From Closterium sp. Naga37s-1 (lineage: Eukaryota > Streptophyta > Zygnematophyceae > Desmidiales > Closteriaceae), in assembly GCA_947471745.1 (NCBI GenBank), contig CANJKZ010000111.1, positions 1 through 64,000 on the forward strand: a stretch of 64,000 nt of DNA, given 5' to 3'. Below are positions 34,875 through 47,987 of this stretch, piece by piece (position 1 is the stretch's first letter; each line of letters starts with the position of its first letter). A program made the position numbers and the translations under genes. A model generated the notes under the pieces. The model was not told the DNA's origin. It made no database searches and worked only from the letters and a program-made list of their open reading frames with translations.

Positions 34875-37303
34875 TGGGTACAAGTAGAGAACACAAAAGT
34901 GTTGTACCCTCTAAGAACTACCCCACTACAGCCTAAACAGACTATAGTAGATATAAGTTTGACACACCCCCATAGGCAAAGTCGGGGAGAACAAGAGGTC
35001 ACAAGACCAGTCAAGAAAGACAAAGCAAGCTCAGGGTGGATCACAAAGTCACCACGCAGTCTGAGCACAAGCAAAGGGCCGCAAGGCCAGTTCACATGCA
35101 GAGTTATATAAAAGAAAGCAAACAATACAGTGAACACAACCTAGCAATATAAGCATGCAGAGTACAGTACAAGCAGAGTCAAGAAGTCAACAAGTGAGGC
35201 ACAGTAGGTACAAGGCCTAACACAGTACAGAAACGCTGATGATCACAAGGCTGAAGTGCCTTGGTGAAAACATCAGCAGTGTTGGCCTGAGAGGCCACGT
35301 AAGCAAGACGAAGCTGGCCACGCTGCTGCAACTCTCGAGCAAGGAAGTAGCGCAGAGCAATGTGCTTCGTTCTGTGCTCCAGTCTATGCTCCTGACACAA
35401 GGCCAGCATGGCCTTGTTGTCGACGTACAGAACTGGAGGAGACCGAGGTGCCTCTCCCAAGTCGGTCAGAAGGTAGGGGAGCCAGCGAAGCTCCTGTGCA
35501 GCCATGGCTCCAGCGTAGATCTCAGCCTCACAACTGGAGCTAAGAACAGAAGAAGAGCGGGTAGACCGCCAAGAAACAGAGCCGGAGCCAAGACTGAAGG
35601 TGTAACCCTGTGACGACCGCTGCGTAGCCAAGTCGTCAACCCAGGAGGCGTCAGCGTGACCAGTGAGGACAACTCGAGCCCGTCCTCCAAGCATGAGCCC
35701 CATGCCCGATGTACTGCACAAGTATCGCAACACCCTCTTTGCAGCATCCCAGTGCACCTTTCGGTGCCTGCCGGGAGCCATGTAGCGAGCCAGAAGGCTG
35801 AGAGGGTATGCGAGGTCAGGTCGTGTGCAGGTCATCAGGTACATGAGGCAGCCCACAAGCTCTGGATACGGGCCACTCGGCTCTACGGACTCGTCCGAAG
35901 GTGGAGCTGAGAGCGAGTGACCGGTAGGCAGAGGAGTGGACTGTGGCGAGGAGTACGTGAAGCCGAAGCGCTGAAGGACCTGCTGCACCATGTGTGACTG
36001 AGTCAAGGTAATGGTGCGCTGTGCTCTGTCCCGGGTGATCCGCAAGCCAAGATAGCTTGTCAGTTCACCCAGGTCTGTGCACGTGTGTCTCTTCTGCAGC
36101 TCGGACTTCACGTGGGCGAGTACCTCAGTGTGAGTAGTAGCAAAGACGAGGTCGTCTACGTACACGAGAACGTAGAACGGCGGCAGAGTAGTGTCAGTAC
36201 GTAGAAACAGAGAAGGGTCAGCAGTGGAAGGAGCAAAACCAAGAGCAGCAAGAGTCGTCCTGAGTGTGTCGTGCCACTCACGGGGTGCCTGGCGGAGACC
36301 GTAGACTGGCCGCCGGAGGCTCCACTGGGTACCAGCAGGAAACGACCCAGTGAAGCCAGGTGGGCGGCGCAGCCAGATCTCCTCGTGCAGGCTGCCCTGC
36401 AGGAAGGCTGTGCTGAAGTCAAGCGAGTGGAGCTCGTAGTCACGCTGAGCAGCAACGTGCAGCAGTACCCGAAGAGTGGTCATCTTCGGGGTAGGGGAGA
36501 AGGTCTGAAAGAAGTCAACTCCCTGTCGCTGACTGAAGCCACATGCAACGTAACGCGCCTTGAAGGCAGGTGGAGAACCCGGCGGCCGCTTCACCCTGAA
36601 GATCCACATGCCACTGACGATGTTCGCCCCAGGTGGGGGAACCTCGTCTACGTAGGTGCCTGTGGACTTCCAGGAAGCCATCTCTGCATCCATGGCTGCC
36701 TGCCACTGAGAGGAGTAGGGACCCTCTATCGCCTCTGCGTAAGAGCGCGGGGTCGGGATGTCTAGTGCATCCGGGTCTCCCTCAGGGGTCAGCAGCATGG
36801 ACACGAGATGAGGTACAGAGGCAGCAAAGCACTCAAACTCCTCCTGTCTGTCCTCAAGAACGTCCGTGCCAAGAGCACACTCACCCCCGACGGACGGAGG
36901 ACAGACAGACACAGACGCAGACTCAGCAACAAGACTAGCGGCGTAGTCTAGGCGACAGGCGGCAGCAAAGTCAACAAGCTCAGCAACAAGAGCAGACGCA
37001 AAAGAGGACTCAAACAGAGGGTCAGTGACAGCAGTGGCCAGAAAGCGCGTGACAGTAGGACTAGCAGCACGAAGGGAGTCAGACGCAGGGTCAGGACCGT
37101 CAGGAAGAGAGGACGCAGGAGGAGACGGCAGAGGGACACGCTGTGGAGCAGTAGAAGGACGCAGAGTCATAGAGTGGGTGCCAGGGACAGGAGGAGGACG
37201 CGGACGCGAGACACGAACAGCGCGAAGAGAACGGACAGGAGACGTAGAACGAGACACAGGCGACACAGGACGCGACTCAGCGACACAGGCGAACGGACAG
37301 CTC
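34875..37303 (-). mobile_element. Copia-A, Ty1/copia fossil, RT-RNase H end with LTR (unit c)
   Basis: Third copy. LTR 34875-35171; RT-RNase H from about 35179 upward with YVDDLVFA and YVDNKAM. Here the open frame happens to run on through the minisatellite to 38184 because of G/C run lengths; that extension is low-complexity sequence and not a real fusion. The 5' half of the element is absent. Confidence 0.87.
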
Positions 37304-38247
37304 CGCCCCCGCCCCCCTCCCCCCCCCCTCCCCCCCCCTCCATGGGGACGGGGGGGAGAGGGTGTGAGGGGGTGGCGGATGTGCCTCAGCAGCAGCAGCT
37401 GCCGCCGCGCCTCCTCCTCTCTCTCTCCCTGCCGCACCTTGTGTTGGGAGAGGGGGGGAGCTTGGAAGTTCAGGGGGAGGCAGGAGGGGATCTGCAGCAC
37501 CAGCCCCCCCCCGCCCCCCTTTTTCCTCCATCCTTGGGGGGTGAAGGATTGTGGAGAGGCAGTGGGGGGGAGGGGATCTGCAGTACCAGCCCCCCCCCCC
37601 CGCCCCCCCCCCCCCTCCCTTCTCCTACCTCCCCCTGCTGCGGGTGCAGCAAGGGGGGGGGAGGGGATCTGCAGCACCAGCCCCCCGCCCCCCCCCCCCC
37701 CCCGTTCTCCTACCTCCCCCTGCTGCAGGTGCAGCAGTGGGGGGGAGGGGATCTGCAGCACCAGCCCCCTCCCGCCCCCCCCCTCGCCCTCCCTTCTCCT
37801 ACCTCCCCCTGCTGCGGGTGCAGCAGTGGGGGGGAGGGGATCTGGAGCACCAGCCCCCCGCCCCCCTTCTCCTACCTCCCCCTGCTGCGGGTGCAGCAGT
37901 GGGGGGGAGGGGATCTGCAGCACCAGCCCCCCCCCCCCCCCCACCCCCCCTTTTTCCTCCATCCTTGGGGGGGAGGTGGCGTGGAAGGGGTGGCCGCCGT
38001 GAACCACTACAGCCCCACCCTCTGCCCTGCCTCTCCCCTCCCGCGGCTGCTGCTGTGGGGGGGAGGTGGCGGGGATGGGGGGTGGGGGAGAGGGGGCAGG
38101 CCGCCGTGTGAAGATCAGTGCAGGGACTATTGTGGGTGGGGCAGGGGTTGGAGGAAGGAAGGGGGGAAGGGGGGTGAGATACAAGGGGGCAGCTGATAAG
38201 GGGGGTGAGATTAAGGGGGTGGTTCAATTGAGGGTGAGGACTTGGGG
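37304..38247. repeat. G/C-rich minisatellite (unit c)
   Basis: Copy of the array with slightly different C and G run lengths. One motif copy reads GGATCTGGAGCACC instead of GGATCTGCAGCACC near 37840. Confidence 0.85.
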
Positions 38248-38454
38248 GTTGTTAAGAGGGCCGGCCGGCAGTGAACTGTCACGCTCATGCACGCTCCCCC
38301 ACCTCCTCTCCTCATCCCTCACTCACCTCCCCCTTTGTAAAGGGGTTTAGTAAGAGGGATGGCCGGCAGTGAGCTGTCATGCTCATGCACGCTCCCCCAC
38401 CTCCTCTCCTCATCTCTCTCACTTACCTCCTCCTTCGTTCTTATCTCCTCTCCC

Positions 38455-38520
<66 letters not shown>
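38248..38520. repeat. 98-bp duplication and CT microsatellite (unit c)
   Basis: Two similar 98-bp blocks, then a CT run of 63 bp (38458-38520). Confidence 0.93.
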
Positions 38521-38524
<4 letters not shown>

Positions 38525-38821
38525 CCTCCTCCTCACTTACCTCTCTGCCGTCTTCCACTGCACCGGGTGTACCCCTTCAAGGGATGTTTTACACAGGTTT
38601 TCTCCTGCAGGCAATTAAGGGGGTGTGTCAGAAAATATAATTATATGTTCTGTTATATAACTGCCTGTAGGATTTACTGTAGTATAGCTCCTATTGTTTG
38701 GTGGTGCACCTTTGTTCATTTTGCTATATGTACCTTGTGTGCTATAGTGAAACCATCATTCCTCTCGACATTCTCCTTTCCATCCTCCCTCGACACTCAA
38801 CTCTCTCGACACTCACTAGCC

Positions 38822-40052
38822 ATGGCTCCTAAGTCTAGCTACTATTCTAACAACATGATGGCGTTACTTGGGGTCCCTTCGAGGTAGAAAAAACGCGACA
38901 ACAACTGCAGCGGTACTACTACTGGCCTGAGCTGTTGACCGACGTGTAGCACCACGTAGGATCGTGCCCCATGTGTCAGGTGATGAAAATTTCGCGGAAG
39001 AAGAAGGCGGGTCAATTACAACCAATTCTGCCACCCGAACGAGTCTGGCAGCAGGTGACCATGTATTTTATCACGGAGTTATCAGCGAGGCCCAATGGTA
39101 ACGACGTGGTCGTGGTCGTTGTTGGGAGGCTGGCGAAAATGGCTCATTTCGCTGCGTTCAAGAAATCGATCTCGGCCGATGAACTGCTCGCCTGTTCATT
39201 GCAGCCATTGTTCGCCTTCACGGCATACCAGCAGCCATCATCACAGACAGGGACACGAAGTTCACAAGCAACTTCCGGAAGAATCTTTGGGAGCACTTCG
39301 GGGCGTTCAGTTTGTCCTACCACCACGAGACCAACTGACACACCGACAGAACGAACCAGACCATGGGGCAGCAGATTCGCGCCATGTATGACGACCCCAG
39401 AACATGGGAGAAGAAGTTGTTGTTGATCAAGTATGCATACAACAACGCCACGTCAACAACCACCCATCAGCCGCCGTTTTACGTGAATAATGGGCAAAGC
39501 CCTATAGCGCCCATGACGCCGAGTCCGGACAACCCAACACCACGTGAAAAAAAACAGTTCGCCGATTGTATATGCATTCAAAGGGGGCGAATGTCATCGC
39601 TAAGAGAATCGCCGATCGCCACCGCCGCCTTGTCGCGTACCAGTCAGGAGTCTACATTCCGCTCGACACCCAGAACCTACGCCTGCCCGTCGTGCCAAAA
39701 CTTCGACCTCGCTACTGTGGTCCGTTCCATATGAGCCACATGCTTACGCCGCAACGCCCATCTCATGTTACCCACCGACTGGTACATCAGTCCATCATTC
39801 TACGCCAGTCTCCTTCGCCTCTACATCCTGACCATAAGCCAACTACTACGACAAAGACCACCCGCGATGGCGTGTCCTGCATCGGAGCCCATCATTAAAA
39901 TTTCGAGCCATCGGATTCGTCACCCCCATGGATCTTGAAGGATCGAATTCCTCGTCCGCTGGGAAGATGGCACCTCAACCGAAGACAGCTGGGTGCCCCT
40001 AGGCAGCATAAAAAATCACCCTGTCCTCCAAGTGTACATGCGAAGCTGGTGA
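38822..40052 (+). mobile_element. Ty3/gypsy chromovirus fossil, integrase to chromodomain (unit c)
   Basis: Copy of the plus-strand gypsy remnant, with possible gag start, integrase and chromodomain-like end. Broken, with a large internal loss and several other breaks. It shares small differences with unit d that units a and b lack. The 300 bp before it (38521-38821) hold no gene. Confidence 0.8.
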
Positions 40053-40512
40053 TTTTGCGATATGCACGCACTCGTATAGCGGAGGGGCTTCTTGGGGAGG
40101 TGGGTAGCGTAAGGATTTTCCCAACATTCTTTATTGCGCACATTAGCAACGCGTACAAGACCAATCGTTTCTTTGCCCGTTACTGCTAACGGTGTTCGCC
40201 ACATTCGCGCGTCACTTTTGCCAAACCTCGCACTGTTGGACCTACGCTTTGGGACTACCCCGAACCTCGCCGCCAGCATGACACTAGCTAGCTCGCACGC
40301 ACCTGGCTACCGTTGACTTTTTTTGCTATAAATGTTAGCTCACATGTTTGCCCACATTTGTACTCATTTGATTCATTAGTGCAAAATCTTCACTAGCTCT
40401 TTCAACTGCACCCGTAACAAATATCGAGTTAAACACCTACCTCACGGACAGCCTCCTACAGATATATCGAATCGAATACGTCAATGTATTACACTTGGTA
40501 GCGTCGGTAGCG
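40053..40512. other. Intergenic, no gene recognised (unit c)
   Basis: Matches 8486-8945; only short frames without a recognisable domain. Confidence 0.5.
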
Positions 40513-40753
40513 CTCGGTAGCACTACCGTTCTGCTAGATGATGCTACCGAGTGAGTCAGCATGCTGACCGCGGGCAGAAAAAAACTAAAACCCATTCGGA
40601 CTCCATGCCGTTCGGGAGCCTCAACCCTAAAATTTTAGGATCGAACCTCAACCTGAATGGCATGCCTTCCGAGTGGGTTTTATTTTTTTCCTTGCCCGCT
40701 GACTCATTGCACTGCGTGCTCATTGCACTGCGTGCTGACGCACGCAGTGCAAT
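40513..40753. repeat. Cluster of three inverted repeats (unit c)
   Basis: Stems at 40513-40522/40542-40551, long imperfect foldback 40552-40706, perfect 14-bp stem 40722-40735/40740-40753. Confidence 0.75.
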
Positions 40754-42127
40754 ATATTTGCCAATGCGAGACGTCTAAACCCTGGCGCACGAGATGTCAG
40801 CGGCGGTGGTGATCTCAAGGGTGCGTGCAGTCCACGTCTGGATGAATTGTCACGTGCGCCTCCAACTGATGACCATTGATTCCTCTGTCCAATCCATTGT
40901 GGAAGAAGATGGGCCATGTTGTTGCTCTGAATATGTTACAGCCAATGCGCGCAGCCGATCGGGGTTTCCAGCCAACCAGATCTAACGTGAAGCGAGGCAT
41001 CTATCAGAATGGGATTGTGCGAGCTGACTAGACTGATGCCCTGGGCACAATAAAAGTCGGCAGCTCTCAGGTGGACGTTCGAGAATGACGAATCTGTTGC
41101 ATGTGAGATGCATGTGAGACCTAGCTCGGTCAGTTTGATATGATCGCTTCAAAATCTTCATCCTACGTCAACTCCAGTCCACTCCATTCCACCCCAGGGA
41201 ATCCCTCTCAAACCAGCCTTACCATCATGTCCCCGTTGCCCTAAGGCGTAGGGAGGGCGTGAAAACTTCATGCGAAAAAGCAGAACAATCGTAAATGAGG
41301 ATGGGTCTAATGAGACTTGGTACGATCAGGAACGCTATTTTGAAGATTTAGAATGGTTGGGTAGGGTAATATTGGTTCAAGAACGTAATATCGGGTCAAA
41401 AACGTAATTTCGAGGAAAAAAACGGTATATCGGCTTCCATTCCCTAGCCCTCCAAGGGTTAGGTTTAGCTCTTCAGCCTCATGTGTAGCACATGCTTTTT
41501 AGAAATTTCTGTGCAAAACTCGGCACGCGTAGTACGCGAAGATGTTCAAAACTGTTGGGTATCCTGGTCGGTCACCTTTGGAGCCTCCTCGACCCCGAGG
41601 AAATCTTGAGGTTGGTTTTTTATGGGAGGGGGGTGGAGGGGGAGTTTTTACGGATGCCGTAAGTGTCGCGTTCTACACCCCGCACTTCATCCTTTATCGC
41701 AGTCCGCACCCATTTCAGTCATTTCAGGTTTACTGTCTGGACCACTGGCTGAGCATGGGGGTACCGTTTACATTATAGTTACGAAAATGTTACTCATAAC
41801 GATAGTAGTTTACTCCAGGGCACGAGGTAGACACTTCCGAAGTGTCTGTAGCTGACTTCGCTCCAAAGCCGATCAGGAGTTTCACGATGTTGATCACGAT
41901 GAAGAAAAAAGCTGGTGATGTCATATCATCTTGTCGGGTCGTTCTAATGCGCTCTCAGGACGTGACGTCCGGAGTCCCAGAACTTTAGGCGGCTCTTAAC
42001 AGGAACGGCGGGTCAACTAGCCTCTTGGCTTACTGAAAACTTTAGAGATATCTTACTCGTGACCATTTCACGACATGCGCGTAACCTCGTGACACCTCGA
42101 CCTTCTTATCGAAGTTCCAGGTGAAGA
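40754..42127. other. Upstream region of the WRKY gene (unit c)
   Basis: Matches 9187-10559 with one extra A in an A run near 41415. W-box-type GGTCAA at 41394-41399 and 42011-42016. No other gene seen. Confidence 0.5.
42011..42016 (-). promoter_or_regulatory. W-box upstream of WRKY gene (unit c)
   Basis: TTGACC on the minus strand, 112 bp before the start codon. A regulatory role is inference. Confidence 0.4.
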
Positions 42128-43513
42128 ATGTCGCCCCAGGTGAAGGAATCTGCTATCGATGCCGACATGATGCAGGAGATTGTTCGTGCTGATGGCTACA
42201 TTTGGTTGAAATACGGTCAAAAGCATGTTCACTACACCTACATTACTCGGTAAGCTGGTTGCTATCGATAATTGTGGCCTGACATTTACTGGTAGTTTGG
42301 CTAAACTTTATCTAAAAAAAAAAGAAACCCAATATCGAATTAATGGCTGCAGCGATAAACACGCTCACAGAGGAAAAATGTATCGTGAGGTAATAAGTAT
42401 GACACCTAACACTTATGACGACGCCTTCCATGACCCTCGTCCGGCAGGTGCTACTACAGGTGCTCGTGCTATAAAGGCAAGTCCTCCTGCAGAGCTAAGA
42501 AGACCGTGGAGTACGACCGGCGAAGAGACTATATGTTGTCGACAATTCACATCAACTACAGCAGCCCCCACCACAACCACCCGCCTCCTCTCGAGAAACG
42601 CATCTGCGAGGAACCGAGCCGTCCAGACAGAATGCACCCTGTTGCCGAGGCACCTGAGAAACAGACCAGGATATGTTCACCCCAGAAGCGCCATAATTAT
42701 GACAATGCTTCCCCTGCTGCTGCTCCACCTGAACCTTCGGCAACAGAAAGCGGCTGTTCTGCTTCCTGCGCTGTCAACGCCAATCTTCATTCTGTTTCTG
42801 ACCCGCAATCAGTGCAACATGATGATGCTCCCGCAGTGCTCACTCTTGCTGCTACTGCAGCCATATCCGCCAGCAGCGCTGCCATAGCTCCAGAGAACGC
42901 AGCCGGTTCCTCTACAGTTTCTAATCATGTTTTCCAGCGGTGCCCTGCCCCAGTAAACAATGAGGATGCTGAAGATAATTCCCAAACAGCTGCCGATGCC
43001 GCTGGTTGTTCTTCGAAATGTGGATCCAGCTTGGAAGGCGCCCCGATTGGTGAAGCTCCTTCTGTGCAGCTCATTGGGAGCAGCATTCTCCTCGATCACA
43101 GCAGCGTTACACCATCGATTCGGAACAGAGAATTCAGTGAGTGGAGTGATGGTGGTTTGCTCGACAGCACACCGTGTGCTAAAAGAGCTAGGCGCACTGA
43201 TTCAGCCCCCGCACGCTTCAGTTCCAGCCCTGTTTTCATTGAAGCTGCTGGTACTAACGAGGTCCAGCTTCAGTATTGTTATGAGCTGGACGTCTTTGCT
43301 GCCGACATCGATTTTCCTATCCTGCCTTTGGACGTCTTTGATGAAGACGTTACCGTTTTGATCTCTCCAAGATTCGATAATTGCATCGATATTGTTTTGG
43401 GAGAGTGTGAAACCTTGGATGGACTTACTGAGTTGCACAACCCTGTACTTGACGTACCAAAGTCGGGAAGTGATCAGAGTGGGGATGATGCATTGAGCGA
43501 GTTTCTTGCCTAG
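42128..43513 (+). CDS. WRKY-type transcription factor, two exons (unit c)
   Basis: Exon 1 42128-42249, intron 42250-42447, exon 2 42448-43513; 395 residues, identical in sequence to the unit a protein. The one difference from a and b that I noticed is in the intron (A at 42374 where a and b have G), and it is shared with unit d. The same unusual WLKYGQK heptad and expanded zinc-finger spacing are present, so these are ancestral to the array and not a sequencing slip in one copy. Confidence 0.85.
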
Positions 43514-43727
43514 TAGTAGTGGATTGGCTGATCATGCTGTGGGTGGAGTGATTTTGTTATGAAATGCTATGTCTGCCCTATGTTGTAGAATGCAAGTTAT
43601 GTCGATATTACTGTACGTACATCCTAATCAATCATTTTTCACAACACAAGGGAGCTGAGAACACCACACTTCAAATATGTGAGTTATGTCAAAGTAACGA
43701 ACGAGAATGAATGCATTAAGCAAAAGT
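43514..43727. other. WRKY 3' flank (unit c)
   Basis: 214 bp up to the copia-B LTR; probable 3' untranslated region, no gene seen. Confidence 0.5.
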
Positions 43728-46700
43728 TGGGTACAAGTAATAACCCTAATTGGGTTGTACCCCTTATGGGCTACCCCACTAAAGCCTACACAAATGTAAG
43801 CACTATAACAATTTGACACACCCCCATGGGCAAAGTGGGGGAGAACAAGTGGTCACAAGACCAGTCAAGAAAAGCAAAGCAAGCTCAGGGTGGATCACAA
43901 AGTCACCACACAGTCCGAGCACAAGCAAAGGGCCACAAGGCCAGTTCACATGCAGTGCAATATAAAGAGCACAAGCAATACAGTGATCATAGCCTAGCAA
44001 GAGTAAGCATGCATGTATACATATAGATCACAGTACAAGCAGAGTCAAGTAGTAAGCAAGTGAGGCAAAGTAGGCACAAGGCCTAACATAGTAGCAAAGC
44101 GCTGATGATCACCAGGCGTAGACATCAGCAGTGTTGGCCCGAGTGGCCACGTACGCAAGACGAAGCTGGCCACGCTGCTGCAACTCTCGAGCAAGGAAGT
44201 ATCGCAGAGCGATGTGCTTCGTTCTGTGCTCCAGTCTGTGCTCCTGACACAAGGCAATCATGGCCTTGTTGTCTACGTACAGAACTGGAGGCGAACGAGG
44301 CTGCTCTCCCAAGTCGGTCAGCAGGTAGGTGAGCCAGCGTAGCTCCTGAGCAGCCATGGCCCCGGCGTAGATCTGAGCCTCACAACTGGAGTTGAGAACC
44401 GAAGACGAGCGGGTAGACCGCCATGAAACAGAGCCGGACCCAAGGCTGAAAGGTGTAACCCTGTGATGACCGCTGCGTAGCTGAGTCGTCAACCCAGGAG
44501 GCGTCTGCGTGACCAGTGAGAACAACTGGACCTCGTCCTCCAAGCACAAGCCCCATGCCCGACGTACTACATAGGTAGCGCAGTACCCTCTTCGCAGCAT
44601 CCCAGTGCACCTTTCGGTGCCTACCGGGAGCCACGTAGCGAGCCAGAAGGCTGAGAGGGTACGCGAGGTCAGGTCGTGTGCACGTCATCAGGTACATGAG
44701 GCAACCCACAAGCTCTGGGTACGGACCACTCGGCTCTACGGACTCGTCTGAAGGTGGAGCTGAGAGCGAGTGGCTGGTAGACAGAGGAGTGGGCTGTGAC
44801 GAGGAGAACTGGAAGCCGAAGCGCTGAAGGACCTGGTGCACCATGTGTGACTGAGTCAGTGTGATGGTGCGCCGTGCTCTGTCCCGGGTGATCTGCAGGC
44901 CAAGATAGTTGCGCAGTTCACCCAGGTCAGTGCAGGTGTGTCTCTTCTGCAGCTCGGACTTCACAAGAGTCAGTGCCTCAGTGTCACCAGTGGCAAAGAC
45001 GAGGTCGTCGACGTACACGAGGACGTAGAACGGCGGCAGCGAGGTGTCGGTGCGTAGAAACAGCGACGGGTCCGCTGTAGAAGGAGCAAACCCAAGAGCC
45101 GCAAGTGTAGTCCTCAGTGTGTCGTGCCACTCGCGAGGCGCTTGGCGGAGACCGTAGACTGGCCAACGGAGGCTCCACTGAGTACCTGCAGGAAACGTCC
45201 CAGTGAAACCGGGTGGTCGGCGCAGCCAGATCTCCTCGTGCAGGCTGCCCTGCAGAAAAACTGTGCTGAAGTCCAGAAAGTGCAACTCGTAGTCACGCTG
45301 AGCAGCGACATGCAGCAACTCCCTGTCGCTGACTGAAGCCTCGAGAAACATAACGCGCCTTGAAGGCAGGCGGAGAACCCGGCGGCCGCTTCACCCTGAA
45401 AATCCACATGCCATCAACTATGTTCGCCCTAGACGTGGGAACTGCGTCGACGTAGGTGCCTGTGGACTTCTAGGATGCCATCTCGGCATCCATAGCTACC
45501 TGCCAGTGAGAGGAGTAAGGACCCGTAATCGCCTCTGCGTAAGAGCGCGGGGTCGGGATGTCTGGAGCATCCAGGTCTCCCTCAGGGGCAAGCAGCAAGG
45601 AAGCGAACCGAGGTACAGCAGCTGCAAGACACTCAAAGTCCTCCTGCCTGTCCTCAAGGACGTCCGTGCAAAGAGCACACTCACCCCCGACGGACGGAGG
45701 ACTGGCAGGCACAGACTCAGCAACTAGAGCAGAGGCGTAGTCGAGACGGCAGGCAGGCAGCAAAGTCAAGCAGCTCAGAAACGAGAGCAGACGCAGCAGC
45801 AGACTCAAAGGAAGGGTCAGTGACAGCAGTGGCGAGGAGACGAGCGACAGTGGGACTAGCAGCACGCGCGCGGTCAGACGCAGGGTCAGGGACCTCAGGA
45901 AGAGAGGACTCAGGAGGAGGCGGCAGAGGAACACGCAGTGGAACAGAGGAAGGACGGAGTGCCATAGCGTGCGTGCCGACGACAGGAGGAGGACGCGAAC
46001 GAGGAGCGCGACGAGCAGTGCGAACAGGCGAGACAGGACGAGACGCTGGCTCACGACGCTCTCTAAGACCGCCGGACTGCTCAGTGTAAGGAGAGGGAGC
46101 AGGCAGCGGGGAGGCTGGCTGTAACGGCGGCTGCGACTGGTCAGGCGGTGGACACAGGAAGGGAGGAGGAAGACCAGTAGAAGACGGGACACCAAGAACC
46201 TGCTGAAGCAGGGGAACAAAGTACGGTCGCGGCCGCACAGTGCCTACAGCACCTCCTGCATCAGGGTCAACAGCTCCAGCTCCTGCAGCTCCAGCACCTC
46301 CAGCGCCAGGGTCAACAGCTCCAGCTCCTGCAGCCCCAGCGCCTCCTGCGCCAGGGCCTCCAACTCCAGCTCCTCTAGCTCCAGCGCCTCCAGCGCCAGC
46401 TGCTCCAGGCTCCGTAGGGTCTCCAGCTCCAGCGCAGCCAACACCACCAGTCCTGGCAGCTCCACCACCACTAGGTACGAGCACCTCGAGGACCAGTAGC
46501 CATTGTACCTCCAGTACCGCCAGCTCCAGTAGTAACAGCAGCACCTCCAGCTCCAGTGTCTCCAGTCTCTCCAGCTCCGGGAGCTCCACTCCGACGGTGT
46601 GCGCGCCGAACAAGCCACTCACGCAGTTGTTGCGAGGACAGTCGCGGCGAAGCACCAGCGGGACCTTCAGACGAAGCAGCACCCCGAGGCTCAGCACCCC

Positions 46701-47987
46701 CAGACTCCGCACCCTCCGACTCAGCACCCCCAGGCTCAACACCCTCAGGCTCAGCACCCCCAGACCCAGCACCCTCAGACCCCGCATCCCCCGGCTCCGC
46801 ACCCCCAGACGCAGCACCCCCAGACACAGCACCCCGAGCAGCACCTGAGCCGACAGCTACCTGAACAAGCGCAGTACCACGGAGAGGATCTACCTGAGAC
46901 ACTCCCAAGGGAGCAGGACCCTGGGGCAGGAGGGAGTCTACCGGAGGTGGACCGGGAGCAAGGAAGAGCGACGGGGGCGGGGGAGGGGCAGAGCGGTAGG
47001 GGAAGAGATGGTAGAAGGGAACTGACTCGTCGAGCGTGACGTCCTGAGACGGGAGGACACGGCGTGAGGTGGGGTGGTAAAACTTCTAGCCAGGCGCGTC
47101 AGGGACAAAGCCAAGGAAGACGCAGGGAATGGCGCGGGCGGAGAGCTTGTCCGCGGACGTATTGCGAACGAAGGCACGAGAACCCCAGACCCGGAACACC
47201 GACGCATTGCCAACCTTCCCCGTCCAACGCAGTGTGGGCGAGGTCTCCGGCAAGGAGACAAGGGGGCAGAGGTTGAGCTGATGCGCAGCGTACCGGACCG
47301 CAAACGGATACAGAAAATGGGGAGCGGCCGCATGGATCATGGAGGTACGAGCGACCTCCATGACTAAGCCAATACGGCGCTCAGCAATCCCATTTTGCTG
47401 AGGGGAGTCCAAAAGCGTGAACGACTGGAGAATGCCCTCCCCACGACAAAAGTCCCGCAAGAGATCGGAGGAGAACTCACCACCTCTGTCAGAGTGCAGA
47501 CGTAGGACAGGAAGGTCCTGGCCGAACCGCTCGCGTAGCTGGAGACGGACAGTGTGGATCCAATGGATCAAGACAGCAGAGACCTCACCCTTGCTGCGCA
47601 AGAGGAAGACCGTGGTGTATCGCGTGTAGTCGTCAACAACCAGCAGAAAGTAGCGCTCGTGGCCCTGTCCACTGACGCGGGCTGGGCCCCACACGTCCAT
47701 GTGGAGAGTCTGCAGGGGAGCAGTCGTCGGGGGAAACGAGGAGGAGTGAGGAGCGGCGCGCTGCCGCCCCTCGTCGCAAGGAAGGCAGGGCGGGGCAGGC
47801 GCGGGCGGTAAGGAAGGCAGAGACCTGGGGAGACCAGAGACATGGAGACGGGAGTGTATGCCACGAAGGCGTGGCAGGGAGGGGTGATCCAGGCGGTGGT
47901 GCCACCGAAGAGTCTGGTGCGACAGGAGGCGACACGAGCAAGAGGCGACTACCTGACCTGACGCAGACACCTGAGCAGACGCAGCTA

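Larger units (their letters stand above)
27956..35171 (-). mobile_element. Copia-B fossil with Tc1 insertion (units b/c)
   Basis: Parts in element order on the minus strand: shared 5' LTR about 34875-35171 (297 bp, shorter than in a and b); gag part 34417-34874; protease 33816-34371; Tc1 insertion 32215-33813; integrase 31313-32212; linker about 29945-31135; RT-RNase H about 28337-29634; 3' LTR about 27956-28265. Broken to the same degree as the copy at 12160-19387, and in the same places as far as I can judge. Confidence 0.85.
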